Assembly (NCBI GenBank): GCA_947447265.1
Contig: CANFKC010000007.1
Coordinates: 87,646 to 151,645 of the forward strand
Direction: 5' to 3'
DNA from: Chitinophagaceae bacterium
GTDB taxonomy: Bacteria > Bacteroidota > Bacteroidia > Chitinophagales > Chitinophagaceae
Length of the DNA: 64,000 nucleotides
A program made the translations under genes and the position numbers. Numbering within the stretch: position 1 is the first letter of the stretch; each line of letters opens with the position of its first letter. This document shows positions 25,144-33,679 of the stretch, piece after piece. Under the pieces are notes generated by a model. That model searched no databases. It saw only the letters and a list, made by a program, of their open reading frames with translations, and was not told the DNA's origin.

Positions 25144-25842
25144 ATGCGCATATTACTCTCCATAATTCTTTCATTTTTCATTACTACTGCTTGCTGTTAA
25201 ACAGTAACCAAAGTGCTGGTGATAGATACGATTGTGGGGGATGTAAGCAATTTTGAGATTAATATAAGTCATCGTTTTGACTCAACGCCATGGAATAGCG
25301 AGATGTCTACTATTCATCCCCAAGTTGACACCCAAAACTCTCCTGCTGTTATCGTAAAATTTGAGAATGAATCTCCGACCTCAAGTTTGCGAATTCCTCT
25401 TGACGATTCAGGAGGATATATATCGTTTCACAATTTTTTTCGCCTTTCAGCAGACACAATTCGAATTAAAAAATTGCTAGTTTTCCACAACTGTTTTCCT
25501 GACACAGTAAAATACTTGCAGGGATGGTTCAGAAAATATCCTAGTGACACGTCAAGGCGATCTAAATTCTTAAAATCAAATTGTAGGATTGGAAGAATAT
25601 ATTTAAAGGAATGCAAAATGATATACCCTAAAAATATCTCAATAACTGTAAACAACCTCGAATATCTTGCAGATGTTCAAGTTGCCTCAGAATCGCCTAG
25701 TAAATGGTATCACGGACACAAAATGAGAAACGAAAAGAGATTTTACAGGCGGCTATCATCTGGGAAGCCATATAAGTGCTTTGCCGCAAAAGAAACATTA
25801 GTTCATTATATGCTTAAGATAAATATTGATTTGAAGCACTAA
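25144..25842 (+). pseudogene. putative lipoprotein gene interrupted by TAA after the lipobox
   Basis: From ATG 25144 the frame gives MRILLSIILSFFITTACC and then TAA (25198-25200). The same frame continues open from 25201 to the TAA at 25840-25842, with a GTG at 25213. The first 18 residues are a good lipoprotein signal peptide ending in a Cys, so the intact gene would encode a ~232-aa lipoprotein. The 209-aa remainder has no recognisable family; it has a basic C-terminal half (for example GHKMRNEKRFYRRLSSGKPY). It looks more AT-rich than its neighbours. Without read-through, the product from GTG 25213 would lack an export signal. Confidence 0.65.
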
Positions 25843-25913
25843 ATATTATGCAACACCTCAGCTTTCTCCTCTCCTCACCTCACTTCCACACAACCCAATT
25901 GCGCTAAGGGACC

Positions 25914-25948
25914 AATTTATAATTTACCATTTATAATTTACAATTGCA
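25914..25948. repeat. heptamer array (5 units) upstream of fbaB
   Basis: AATTTAT, AATTTAC, CATTTAT, AATTTAC, AATTGCA in exact 7-base phase. It lies 31 bases before the fbaB -7 box. Confidence 0.65.
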
Positions 25949-25979
25949 AAACCCGCTTTTATCTTTTGATTTTTTAAAA

Positions 25980-25987
25980 TACCTTTG
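25980..25987 (+). promoter_or_regulatory. -7 box (TACCTTTG) of fbaB
   Basis: Perfect TAnnTTTG followed by CACC, 27 bases before ATG 26015. It overlaps the alternative upstream start (25985), which supports choosing 26015. Confidence 0.65.
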
Positions 25988-26014
25988 CACCCGAATTTAA
26001 AAACTAACGATTAT

Positions 26015-27094
26015 ATGTCTTCAACAAAAATCCAGGAGTTGCTGGGCGACAAAGCCGAGTATTTTTTAGGGCATAAGTGCCAGACCATTGACAAATCTTC
26101 CATTCATGTACCTTCTCCTACTCATCTTGATGACGTATGGACAAACTCAAACCGCAACATACAAACGCTTCGCAGCCTGAATTCTATTTTGGATCATGGC
26201 CGTTTGGGTGGTACAGGTTATGTGTCTATCCTTCCTGTTGACCAGGGCATAGAGCACAGTGGTGGTGCTTCGTTTGCGCCAAACCCTATTTATTTCGACC
26301 CTGAGAATATTGTGAAGCTAGCTATGGAAGGTGGTTGCAACGCAGTTGCTTCTACTTATGGCGTTTTGGGTGCTGTTGCACGTAAGTACGCTCATAAAAT
26401 ACCAATGATCGTTAAAGTAAACCACAACGAATTCCTTACTTACCCTAATAAGTTCGACCAGATCATGTTCGGCACCATTAAGGATGCATGGAACATGGGT
26501 GCTGCGGCTATTGGCGCAACTATCTATTATGGCTCTGACGAAAGCGCACGCCAGATAGTAGAAGTGGCTAAGGCTTTTGAATACGCTCATGAATTAGGTA
26601 TGGCTACAGTATTGTGGTGCTACCTGCGTAATGGCGCCTTCAAGAAAGATGGCGTTGACTACCATACATCGGCCGACCTTACCGGACAGGCTAACCACCT
26701 GGGTGTAACTATCCAGGCAGATATCATCAAGCAGAAATTGCCAACTAACAATGGTGGTTACACAGCTATGAATGCTGGCGAAAATGCTAAAGCATATGGC
26801 AAGACCCACAAACTGGTTTACGACAAGTTAACTACCGACCACCCGATTGACCTTACCCGTTACCAGGTAGCCAATTGCTACATGGGCCGCGTAGGCTTGA
26901 TCAACTCAGGTGGTGAATCAAAAGGTGCTACTGACCTTGCAGAAGCAGTAACAACAGCAGTTGTGAACAAGCGTGCTGGTGGTATGGGTCTTATCAGTGG
27001 CCGTAAAGCATTCCAGAAGGATATGAAGGTGGGTGTTGAATTGCTGAACTCTATTCAGGATGTTTACCTGGATGCTTCAGTTACTATCGCTTAA
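26015..27094 (+). CDS. fbaB: class I fructose-bisphosphate aldolase (FbaB type)
   Basis: 359 aa, close to the E. coli FbaB length. It cleaves fructose-1,6-bisphosphate to DHAP and glyceraldehyde-3-phosphate by Schiff-base chemistry. Conserved blocks are [94 protein letters not shown] and [18 protein letters not shown]. Cytoplasmic glycolysis and gluconeogenesis. It has its own promoter and a strong terminator. The start at 26015 ([20 protein letters not shown]) aligns with the family start. Confidence 0.96.
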   Translation: MSSTKIQELLGDKAEYFLGHKCQTIDKSSIHVPSPTHLDDVWTNSNRNIQTLRSLNSILDHGRLGGTGYVSILPVDQGIEHSGGASFAPNPIYFDPENIVKLAMEGGCNAVASTYGVLGAVARKYAHKIPMIVKVNHNEFLTYPNKFDQIMFGTIKDAWNMGAAAIGATIYYGSDESARQIVEVAKAFEYAHELGMATVLWCYLRNGAFKKDGVDYHTSADLTGQANHLGVTIQADIIKQKLPTNNGGYTAMNAGENAKAYGKTHKLVYDKLTTDHPIDLTRYQVANCYMGRVGLINSGGESKGATDLAEAVTTAVVNKRAGGMGLISGRKAFQKDMKVGVELLNSIQDVYLDASVTIA

Positions 27095-27116
27095 TTTTTC
27101 AGAGACATAATTCTTC

Positions 27117-27152
27117 AAAGGGCTTGCCAGATGGCAGGCCCTTTGTTTTTTG
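27117..27152 (+). terminator. strong terminator of fbaB
   Basis: Stem AAAGGGCTTGCC / GGCAGGCCCTTT with the tetraloop AGAT, one internal mismatch, then G and six Ts. It begins 23 bases after the fbaB stop. Confidence 0.85.
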
Positions 27153-27182
27153 GCATTGTTTGCTTTTTCATTCTTAAATTTG
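27149..27182 (+). promoter_or_regulatory. promoter of the Uma2 gene
   Basis: TTTG at 27149-27152 and TAAATTTG at 27175-27182, separated by 22 bases, then 14 bases to ATG 27197. The -33 element lies inside the T-run of the fbaB terminator, so the two signals overlap. Confidence 0.55.
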
Positions 27183-27196
27183 TAAAAAGCCCACGA

Positions 27197-27793
27197 ATGA
27201 AGTACGCTGATCTGGATCTGGATAAAGTTTATACTTATGCTGATTATTTCAGCTGGGATTTCGATGAGCGGGTGGAATTGATAAAAGGAAAGGTTTTTAA
27301 AATTAACCAGCCGGACCTTATTCACCAATTGATTTCTTCCCGAATCCATATAAAGCTTGGCTCCTACCTCGATGGAAAGAAGTGTGAGGTTTTCTCAGCC
27401 CCATTTGATGTAAGGTTACCACGTAAATCTAAAGAGGATAGAGACATCATTACGGTTGTGCAGCCAGATATTTGTGTAGTATGCAACCCTGAAATTTTGG
27501 ATAGCAGGGCGTGCCTTGGCGCACCCGATATTGTTGTTGAAATCCTTTCTCCGTCAAATACCGAAAAGGAGCTCAAGTATAAATATGAAGTTTACGAAGA
27601 GGCCGGTGTAAAAGAGTATTGGGTAATATTTCCTGCAGGGGAATCAATTATGATGTACACGCTTGTAGAGGGTAAGTTTGTGGCTTCGAGGTTTATGTTT
27701 GCAGGGGACGTTTTTACATCGGCAGTTTTGCCAGGTTTCTCACTTGACCTTAAACAGCTGTTTGCAAACATACCTGGGAGGGAAGAAGAGTAG
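27197..27793 (+). CDS. Uma2 family (DUF820) PD-(D/E)XK endonuclease-like protein
   Basis: 198 aa from ATG 27197 (MKYADLDLDKVYTYADYFSW); the longer frame from 27131 is mostly hydrophobic sequence read from the fbaB terminator. It has the restriction-fold signature of Uma2 proteins: VQPDICVVCNPE, GAPDIVVEILSPSNTEKELK and YEEAGVKEYWVIFP. The family is very common in Cyanobacteria and Bacteroidota and its physiological role is unclear. Convergent with smc across a shared terminator. Confidence 0.87.
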   Translation: MKYADLDLDKVYTYADYFSWDFDERVELIKGKVFKINQPDLIHQLISSRIHIKLGSYLDGKKCEVFSAPFDVRLPRKSKEDRDIITVVQPDICVVCNPEILDSRACLGAPDIVVEILSPSNTEKELKYKYEVYEEAGVKEYWVIFPAGESIMMYTLVEGKFVASRFMFAGDVFTSAVLPGFSLDLKQLFANIPGREEE

Positions 27794-27818
27794 TTAACCA
27801 TTTCAATACGTTAGTAAT

Positions 27819-27860
27819 AATCAGGGCTGGCCATTTGTTTGACCAGCCCTGATTTATTTT
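27819..27860. terminator. bidirectional terminator between Uma2 and smc
   Basis: Perfect 12-base stem AATCAGGGCTGG (27819-27830) / CCAGCCCTGATT (27843-27854) with a 12-base loop, followed by TATTTT. It can serve the rightward Uma2 gene and, on the other strand, the leftward smc gene. Confidence 0.75.
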
Positions 27861-27917
27861 GTCTGAACTATGATTTTAATATCATTCGTTTTGATTGAGC
27901 TGATTTGTTCTTTCGGA

Positions 27918-27952
27918 GACAGCCGACAGCCAATTGCCAACTGTAAACTAAT
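27918..27952. repeat. heptamer array (5 units) at the end of smc
   Basis: GACAGCC, GACAGCC, AATTGCC, AACTGTA, AACTAAT in exact 7-base phase. The last unit overlaps the smc stop codon (27948-27950). Confidence 0.6.
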
Positions 27953-30900
27953 TCAAGCTCCTAAAGTCAACTGGTACTAATTTACTTACACCCGGCTCCT
28001 GCATGGTTACGCCATATATTACGTCAACGGCAGCCATGGTTTGCTTGTTGTGGGTAACAATGATGAACTGTGAGTTGTCGGAGAACTTACGGATCATCTG
28101 TGTGAACTTACCTACGTTAGCGTCATCGAGCGGCGCATCCACCTCATCGAGGATACAGAATGGAGCGGGCTTAATGAGGTATATCGCAAACAGGAACGCA
28201 GTAGACGTAAGCGTTTTTTCACCACCCGAAAGCTGGGTAAGCGTACTTGGTTTTTTACCTTTTGGTTGCGCGTAAATTTCGATGCCGCTATCGGCCAGAT
28301 TATTAGGGTCGGTAAGGCGGAGGTCGCAACTGTCTTCGGCGGTGAAGAGGGCTTTAAACACCTCTACGAAGTTGGTACGCACCAGATCAAATGTTTCGCG
28401 GAACTTAGCATTAGCTGTATTCTCCACTTCTTCAATGGTGGAAAGCAGGGAGTCTTTGGCGTTCACGAGGTCATTGCGTTGTTCTACAATAAAGTCGTGG
28501 CGCACTTTCATTTCGGTATATGCCTCTATGGCTGTCGGGTTTACTTCACCCATATTATCGAGGCGCTTTTTCATGCGCTCGGTTTCTGAGGTCAGCTCTT
28601 CTATGCTCTGCTCGCCTGTGCGTGGTTCGCCCAATATATCATCGAGCTTTACCTTGAATTCAATGGCCAGCCTTTCACTCATGCCTGCAACCTGCAGCTT
28701 CATGGTGTTGAGTTTATCTTTTATGGTTTGTAACAGTAATTCGGCATGTTCTTTTTCGCGACGTTTCTGGTTCAGCTGGCTTTCCTGTGCGCTGATGCCA
28801 TTACGCATGGTATAGTAGTCGCGGTCTTTTTCATTAAGGGTGCGCTCATCACTTTCCTTGCGGGTCATGAGTTGGTATAACTCTTCATCGCCTGCATGGA
28901 GCGTCTTTTCGGTATCTTCCAGCTGTTTATTAATTTCCTGTAGTTGCTCGCTGTTGCTGCTTATCTGGCGCTTCAGGTCGGCAAGCTGGTTGTTGCGGAA
29001 CTGTAGTTCCTGCTTCAGGCTTTCCAGTTTACTTTGCTGGCGCGTGCAGGCAATGTTGTGCTGGTTGTATTGCGCCGTTACTTCGTTAAACGTAGTTTCC
29101 ACTGCGCGGAACTCAGCGTCGGCAGCCTGTATGTTTTGCTGTAATACCTGTAAGTCTCCAGTAATTTCTTCCAGTTGTGTGCGGGTATCCTGCACACTAT
29201 CGTGCGTATCTTCCAGTTGCGCCTGCAGATCTTCCAGCCTCTTTTCACCACCCTGGTTCAGGTGTTCGAAATTCTCAATTTTGTTTTTGAGATTTACGAG
29301 GCTGTTCTGCAAGCGGTTTATTTCCTGCCTTGCCTGCTCTATGGCACGGTCGTTCAGTTCGCTGTTGAAGCCGGTTATTTTGGTCTGGGTATCAGCAATA
29401 AATTGTTTGAGTTCGGTTGTTGTGGTTTTGAGGTCTTCAATTTCTTTAGCCAGCCTTTCCAGATTTTTGCCACGACCTATTTTATTGCCCTCGAACAAAC
29501 CTACCGAGCCACCGCCCAAGGTATATTTACCCCTTATCATCTTGCCACTCTTATCCACCAATACCGTTCCGAAATGTAAGTTGGCGCTGGTTATATCGGC
29601 ACTGTTTTCTGTTATGTAAACATGGCCCAGCAAGCGTTTTGCAAGTTCGGCATATTGGTCATCCACCGTAACCAGGCTTAGCGCTGGTATTGCGTTGGCT
29701 GGTACTTCTGTTGCCGGTGGTGTGTATTCGCCCAGGTGATCAAGAATAAAGAAATTGGCTTTACCTTTTTTATTGCTTTCCAATAAAGACAGCGCCTTAG
29801 CAGCTTCGCTGGTATTAGCTACGAGGTAATAGTTAAGGTAGTTATCCAGTACGTTTTCAAGCGCGGTACGGTATTCATTTTTTACTACGAATACATCGCT
29901 TAATAATGGCGCTGTATTATCCCACTCTTTATTTTTCTTCAGGAACTTAATACTATCCGGGTAGCCTTCCAAACTATCCATCAATGACTTCAACAAATCG
30001 TGCTCATTGCGGCGGGAATCCAGCTTGCGGTTTTCTTCCACCAGCTTGGCGCGGTAGGTTTCCATCTGCGCCTGGCTTTCCAGTATTTTGGTTTTTACTT
30101 CTTCGTGTTTGGTTACGAGGTCTTCCAGCTCTTCCCGTTTATCTTCCAGTTTTTCCTCGGTATCTTTTTGTTCTACATTCAGTTGGCTGATCTGGCTGCC
30201 ACGTTGGGCCTTTTCACTTTGCACCTGCTGAATGCTGCGCTGTATGTTCATAACAGAGGTATCTGCTATGGCTACTTTTTTCTCGGCTTCAAACTGGCTA
30301 CGCTGCCTTTGCTGGAAGTCGTTGCGCATTTGTTCGAGTACGCGTTTCTTTTCATCGAATGCAATACGTTTTTCGTCAACCGACTTTCGCAGGTTTTCGA
30401 GTTCCGTCCGCATCTTTTCCAATGCTTCTGTTTCCTCGGTTATCTGCTGCTGCGAGAAGGCTATAGAGTCTTCCAGCTTTTGAGACTGGCCACCAGCGCC
30501 GGATAGGAAATCACGGAGGTTCTTCTCTCTTTCTTTAAGGTGCTCCAGCTTTTGCGCCGCGAGCTTTTTATCCCCTTCCAACTGGCGGAGACGATTCGTA
30601 AGGTCGTTGAATTGTTTCTGCAGGCCGTTAAGCTCCTGCTCTTTTTCTATCAGCTTTACTTTTTGTTGTTCTACCGATGCCTCTTCAGTAGCGACTATTG
30701 CTTCCAGTTGTGTGCGGCGGTCGGTTTCGGTATTGTTCTGGTCGTTAAGGGTTTTGTATTGTTCGTTGAAGTGTTCCAGCGAAGCCTTAGCCAGCTCGAT
30801 GCTCACTTCTTTAAACTCGCCCTTTACGGCAAAATATCGTTCCGCCTTGCGGGCCTGGCTTTCCAGTGTGCGGAGGTTATTACCAATCTCGAACAATAAG

Positions 30901-31478
30901 TCCTCGATACGGGCAATATCCAGTTCTGTGGCTTCCAGCTTTTGCTTGGCTTCTTTCTTCCTTGTTTTGTATATAGATATACCAGCAGCCTGTTCCAGCA
31001 TGCGGCGGCGGGAGCCTTCTTTATCTTTAATGATATCATCAACCATCCCAAGTTCAATGATAGCATAAGAGTCGTTGCTCACCCCTGTATCTAAAAACAG
31101 GTTGTGAATATCTTTTAAGCGGCAACTAACGTCGTTAAGACGGTATTCGCTTTCGCCGTTTTTATAAAATTTACGGGTAATGGTAACAGTGGTAAACTCC
31201 GTAGGCAACAGGTTGCGGGTATTTTCGAATGTAAGGGATACTTCGGCCATACCGGAACCAGAGCGGGTACGCGAACCATTGAAGATAAGGTCTTCCAGGT
31301 TATCGGACCTCAGCGCTTTAATTTTATGCTCGCCGATAACCCAGCGGATTGCATCCACTATATTCGATTTGCCGCAGCCGTTGGGGCCAACGATACCTGT
31401 TATGGGGTTATCTAATATAATGTGGGTCTTGTCGGCAAACGACTTAAACCCTTTTATTTCAAGCGATTTTAACTTCAA
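27948..31478 (-). CDS. smc: chromosome segregation protein SMC
   Basis: 1176 aa, full length. ATP-dependent chromosome organiser. Walker A is GPNGCGKSNIVDAIRW near the N-terminus. Long coiled coils flank a hinge (about residues 505-640), and the C-terminal head has the signature LSGGEKTLTS and Walker B FCILDEVDAPLDDANVGKF. I choose the TTG at 31478 (KLKSLEIKGFKSFADKTHI follows). The longer frame begins at a TTG (31508) that is part of the -7 box itself, so it cannot be translated from the main transcript. No kleisin genes (scpA/scpB) are nearby. Confidence 0.95.
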   Translation of the reverse strand: MKLKSLEIKGFKSFADKTHIILDNPITGIVGPNGCGKSNIVDAIRWVIGEHKIKALRSDNLEDLIFNGSRTRSGSGMAEVSLTFENTRNLLPTEFTTVTITRKFYKNGESEYRLNDVSCRLKDIHNLFLDTGVSNDSYAIIELGMVDDIIKDKEGSRRRMLEQAAGISIYKTRKKEAKQKLEATELDIARIEDLLFEIGNNLRTLESQARKAERYFAVKGEFKEVSIELAKASLEHFNEQYKTLNDQNNTETDRRTQLEAIVATEEASVEQQKVKLIEKEQELNGLQKQFNDLTNRLRQLEGDKKLAAQKLEHLKEREKNLRDFLSGAGGQSQKLEDSIAFSQQQITEETEALEKMRTELENLRKSVDEKRIAFDEKKRVLEQMRNDFQQRQRSQFEAEKKVAIADTSVMNIQRSIQQVQSEKAQRGSQISQLNVEQKDTEEKLEDKREELEDLVTKHEEVKTKILESQAQMETYRAKLVEENRKLDSRRNEHDLLKSLMDSLEGYPDSIKFLKKNKEWDNTAPLLSDVFVVKNEYRTALENVLDNYLNYYLVANTSEAAKALSLLESNKKGKANFFILDHLGEYTPPATEVPANAIPALSLVTVDDQYAELAKRLLGHVYITENSADITSANLHFGTVLVDKSGKMIRGKYTLGGGSVGLFEGNKIGRGKNLERLAKEIEDLKTTTTELKQFIADTQTKITGFNSELNDRAIEQARQEINRLQNSLVNLKNKIENFEHLNQGGEKRLEDLQAQLEDTHDSVQDTRTQLEEITGDLQVLQQNIQAADAEFRAVETTFNEVTAQYNQHNIACTRQQSKLESLKQELQFRNNQLADLKRQISSNSEQLQEINKQLEDTEKTLHAGDEELYQLMTRKESDERTLNEKDRDYYTMRNGISAQESQLNQKRREKEHAELLLQTIKDKLNTMKLQVAGMSERLAIEFKVKLDDILGEPRTGEQSIEELTSETERMKKRLDNMGEVNPTAIEAYTEMKVRHDFIVEQRNDLVNAKDSLLSTIEEVENTANAKFRETFDLVRTNFVEVFKALFTAEDSCDLRLTDPNNLADSGIEIYAQPKGKKPSTLTQLSGGEKTLTSTAFLFAIYLIKPAPFCILDEVDAPLDDANVGKFTQMIRKFSDNSQFIIVTHNKQTMAAVDVIYGVTMQEPGVSKLVPVDFRSLN

Positions 31479-31505
31479 AGTAAATAGTTTTGGGATTGTG
31501 GATTG

Positions 31506-31513
31506 CAAATGTA
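31506..31513 (-). promoter_or_regulatory. -7 box (TACATTTG) of smc
   Basis: Perfect TAnnTTTG on the minus strand, ending 27 bases before the TTG start at 31478. It decides the smc start codon. Confidence 0.6.
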
Positions 31514-31675
31514 ACCATAATAGGGTTTTTTAGTAGCATATTTTAAAAATTTGCGAAGTATGGGGTGGACCTCATCCCCTGCCCTTTCTCCGAAGGAGAA
31601 GGGAGAGCGTACGTTTGCGCAGTCGCGCAATTGTAATTGCGGTAAATAGAGACGATAAATTGAATTTCTGTTTTT

Positions 31676-31846
31676 GTTAATGGGTTGTGAAGTGGTGCCT
31701 GAAAAAATGGAAAACGTACCGTAGCGGTTAGGGCAACCGCAAGGGATTTGCCGCTACGGATGTTGGTTAAGGGGTGGTTAAACGGTGCCTGCAAAATTGA
31801 AAAAGTACCCGTGTGGCCAGGGCAACCGCAAGGGATTGCCCCTACA
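31676..31846 (+). repeat. direct repeat of about 80 bp, two copies
   Basis: Copy 1 (31676-31758) and copy 2 (31765-31846) share gttaa-ggg, ggtgcctg, aaatgg/aattg, aaaa-gtacc, gggcaaccgcaagggatt and gcc-ctac. A third start (gttgatgggtggtttgg, 31850) is cut short. This is tandem duplication with drift. Confidence 0.65.
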
Positions 31847-32219
31847 TTAGTTGATGGGTGGTTTGGTTTTAAACGGGTCAATGCTGCGTTCATAATGCTG
31901 AAATTATGGCGTTGCCGCGGAGTAGCAAAATTGCTTTAGAATGGTGCGTAGTAAAGTGCAAATGGTTTGCAGTTAAGTGCGTGGGATTTTTATATTCTGA
32001 CACAGGGTTAAAAAGCATGGCATGAGCGGAAGGCGCTATCTGTTTGTAGTAAACCAGATTGTGTAGGACGAATACCAGTGAGGGCTATGTCATTGACTTA
32101 TGGAGGTTTTTAATGAAAAACCCACTTTGACTTGTCAACGTGAGTCTCTATTCAGCGCGCTGCAATCAAGCTCCAATGACATTCCTGCATTGACGTGGCT
32201 GCACCGACCCTCAATAAAC

Positions 32220-32320
32220 GGTCTTTGCGAGGCCCTTCGCCGAAGCAATCTCAAAATAGCATGGGAACTCCTTGTAAAGTCCAGCACTCGTGAGATTGCT
32301 TCGCTACGCTCGCAAAGACC
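32220..32320. repeat. 101-bp inverted-repeat element
   Basis: Ends GGTCTTTGCGAG...GAAGCAATCTCA and TGAGATTGCTTCG...CTCGCAAAGACC are mutually inverted, with a central spacer of about 37 bases. Similar GTCATTGCGAGG / GAAGCAATCTC elements are, as I recall, widespread in bacterial intergenic regions. No gene inside. Confidence 0.75.
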
Positions 32321-32398
32321 AGCTTTTTTGTACTTGTCATTGGCAGCGCAGCGAAGGAACTGATACACGACGTTCTTGCACGACACGACTGCTTATAT

Positions 32399-32568
32399 AA
32401 AGATACTTCGCTTCGCTCAGCTGACAGAGCAAAAACAGGGTAATAAAATGAAACTAATACCCGAGTACCCTGCCTTTGTCCTGCTGAGCCAGGAAGCACC
32501 TACAGTAAGATGTATAGACAAGCCGCATGTGAAAGATACTTCGCTGCGCTCAGCATGACAAAGCAAAA
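32399..32568 (+). repeat. two direct copies of a TTCGCT-rich dispersed repeat
   Basis: Copies at 32399-32434 and 32532-32568 share AAAGATACTTCGCT, CGCTCAGC, TGACA and AGCAAAA in order. The copies are 133 bases apart and differ at a few positions. Confidence 0.65.
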
Positions 32569-32623
32569 AATTGTCTGATGCAGTGGTTCAACACCTTCGG
32601 CGTTGGCGTTTATTTTGTTGGCA

Positions 32624-32808
32624 CCCGCCGGTATCACCCACTAGTGTTCGAAACATGGTTTCTAGCACATTTTCCTACCAAAAATTGGGTAGTCCCTATG
32701 GGACATGAGCCCATTATTTTTATATTTTGCTACAGAGCGGTAGTTCCTAACGGAACATTTTCAACTACGATTACAGTGTTTCGAACACTTGTGGGTTGCA
32801 CCGGCGGC
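32624..32808. mobile_element. 185-bp inverted-repeat element, MITE-like
   Basis: The left arm (32624-32654) contains CGCCGGT and CACTAGTGTTCGAAAC; the right arm (32778-32808) contains GTTTCGAACACTTGTGGG and CACCGGCGG. The inner 18 bases match at 17 positions when inverted and the outer bases match less well. The interior holds a CGGTAG-type hairpin repeat and no gene. I see no clear target duplication, so mobility is inferred. Confidence 0.5.
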
Positions 32809-33062
32809 TATTCATGTTTAAGTCCCTCGGACTATGGTGATATTTAAGGCTAATAATAAGCTGCTATCAATTTTAATAATTTATCCTGCGATTAACTTAC
32901 CCAAACATATAGAGACGCAATATTTTGCGTCTCCACGTAAAACCTGAACAATAATATTGATGACTGTTCATTATAAAGTGCTGTTTTTGTATTGGGTAGC
33001 ACCTACGGAGCATGGTGCCTAAACGCAAGCAAATACTACCAAGCGGTAACTCCTAACGGAGT
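32730..33062 (+). repeat. CGGTAG/CCTAACGG hairpin repeats, two copies
   Basis: ctacagagcggtagttccta continuing acggaac at 32730-32756, and ctaccaagcggtaactccta continuing acggagt at 33036-33062. A related copy is at 48657-48684. A companion string, gtattgggtagcacctacgg, at 32989-33008 recurs unchanged at 48611-48630. Confidence 0.6.
32851..32880 (+). repeat. solitary match to the IS630-like element end
   Basis: taataataagctgctatcaa then tttta here matches taataataaaccgctatcaa then tttta at 63853, directly beyond the stop codon of the transposase fragment. It may be a solo end or part of a related non-autonomous element. Confidence 0.45.
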
Positions 33063-33132
33063 ATTACAATTGAGTGGTAGTGCATACTCTGAACGAAGTT
33101 GCGGCGCTATTCTTTTGAAAAATGTCCCTTAA

Positions 33133-33669
33133 TCATTGCTTCACCCTAAACAACACACATTCCCGCAACCTTTCATCGTGCGCAAGTAAAGGGTGCATAA
33201 AATTATCTTGCTGCTGCATGCCTATTTTTTTCATGACGTGTATGGAGGGGAGGTTGATTTTGGGGGCTATGGCGAATATTTCGGAGAGGTGGAGGGTGGT
33301 GAAGGCATATTGCAGGCACCTTTGGGCGCCTTCGGTAGCGAAGCCATGGTGCCAGTGCGTTTTGGCAAGGCGCCAACCTATGTCAGTGCAGGGTGTGAAG
33401 TGCGCCTCGTAGGTAGGGTCGGCAAGGCCAATGAAGCCGATGAATTCACCGGTATCGAGGCGGTCAACGGCAAAGTAGCAATAACCTTTTGCTGCAAAAA
33501 GGGTTTGCATACGCGCTACAAAAGCCGCCGTTTGTTCGTAGGTATTTACCGATGGGAAAAACTCCATTACGTCAGGGTCTGCATTAATAGCCGCCATCAA
33601 GGGGATGTCTGCGGCCTGCCAGTTTCTAAAGCCGAGTCGCGCCGAGTGAAATACATAGTTGTTTGCCAT
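33133..33669 (-). CDS. GNAT family N-acetyltransferase (RimJ/RimL type)
   Basis: 178 aa. Starts FHSARLGFRNWQAADIPLMA and has the acetyl-CoA-binding region WRLAKTHWHHGFATEGAQRC, with later strands IFAIAPKINLPSIHVMKKIG. This subgroup acetylates ribosomal proteins or small amines; the substrate is unknown. It starts 10 bases after the stop of the FAD oxidoreductase gene, so both are probably co-transcribed. Confidence 0.88.
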   Translation of the reverse strand: MANNYVFHSARLGFRNWQAADIPLMAAINADPDVMEFFPSVNTYEQTAAFVARMQTLFAAKGYCYFAVDRLDTGEFIGFIGLADPTYEAHFTPCTDIGWRLAKTHWHHGFATEGAQRCLQYAFTTLHLSEIFAIAPKINLPSIHVMKKIGMQQQDNFMHPLLAHDERLRECVLFRVKQ

Positions 33670-33679
33670 TGACGTCAGT

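Larger units (their letters stand above)
31562..33120. other. 1.6-kb gene-free repeat graveyard
   Basis: No credible gene between smc and the GNAT gene. The short frames here translate repeats. Contents in order: an inverted repeat CCTTTCTCC / GGAGAAGG near 31580-31600, a duplicated block (31676-31846), an inverted-repeat element (32220-32320), two copies of a TTCGCT-rich element (32399 and 32532), a transposon-like inverted repeat (32624-32808), small hairpin repeats (32730, 33036) and a match to the IS630-like end (32851). The smaller items are listed separately. Confidence 0.7.

Noticed and set aside
28840..29619. Long open frames opposite smc
   Set aside because: They mirror the coiled-coil codon pattern of smc and encode Ser/Cys/Leu-rich sequence with no domain.
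31543..31893. 116-aa leftward frame beyond smc
   Set aside because: It is a translation of the 80-bp direct repeats; the internal peptide repeat follows the DNA repeat.
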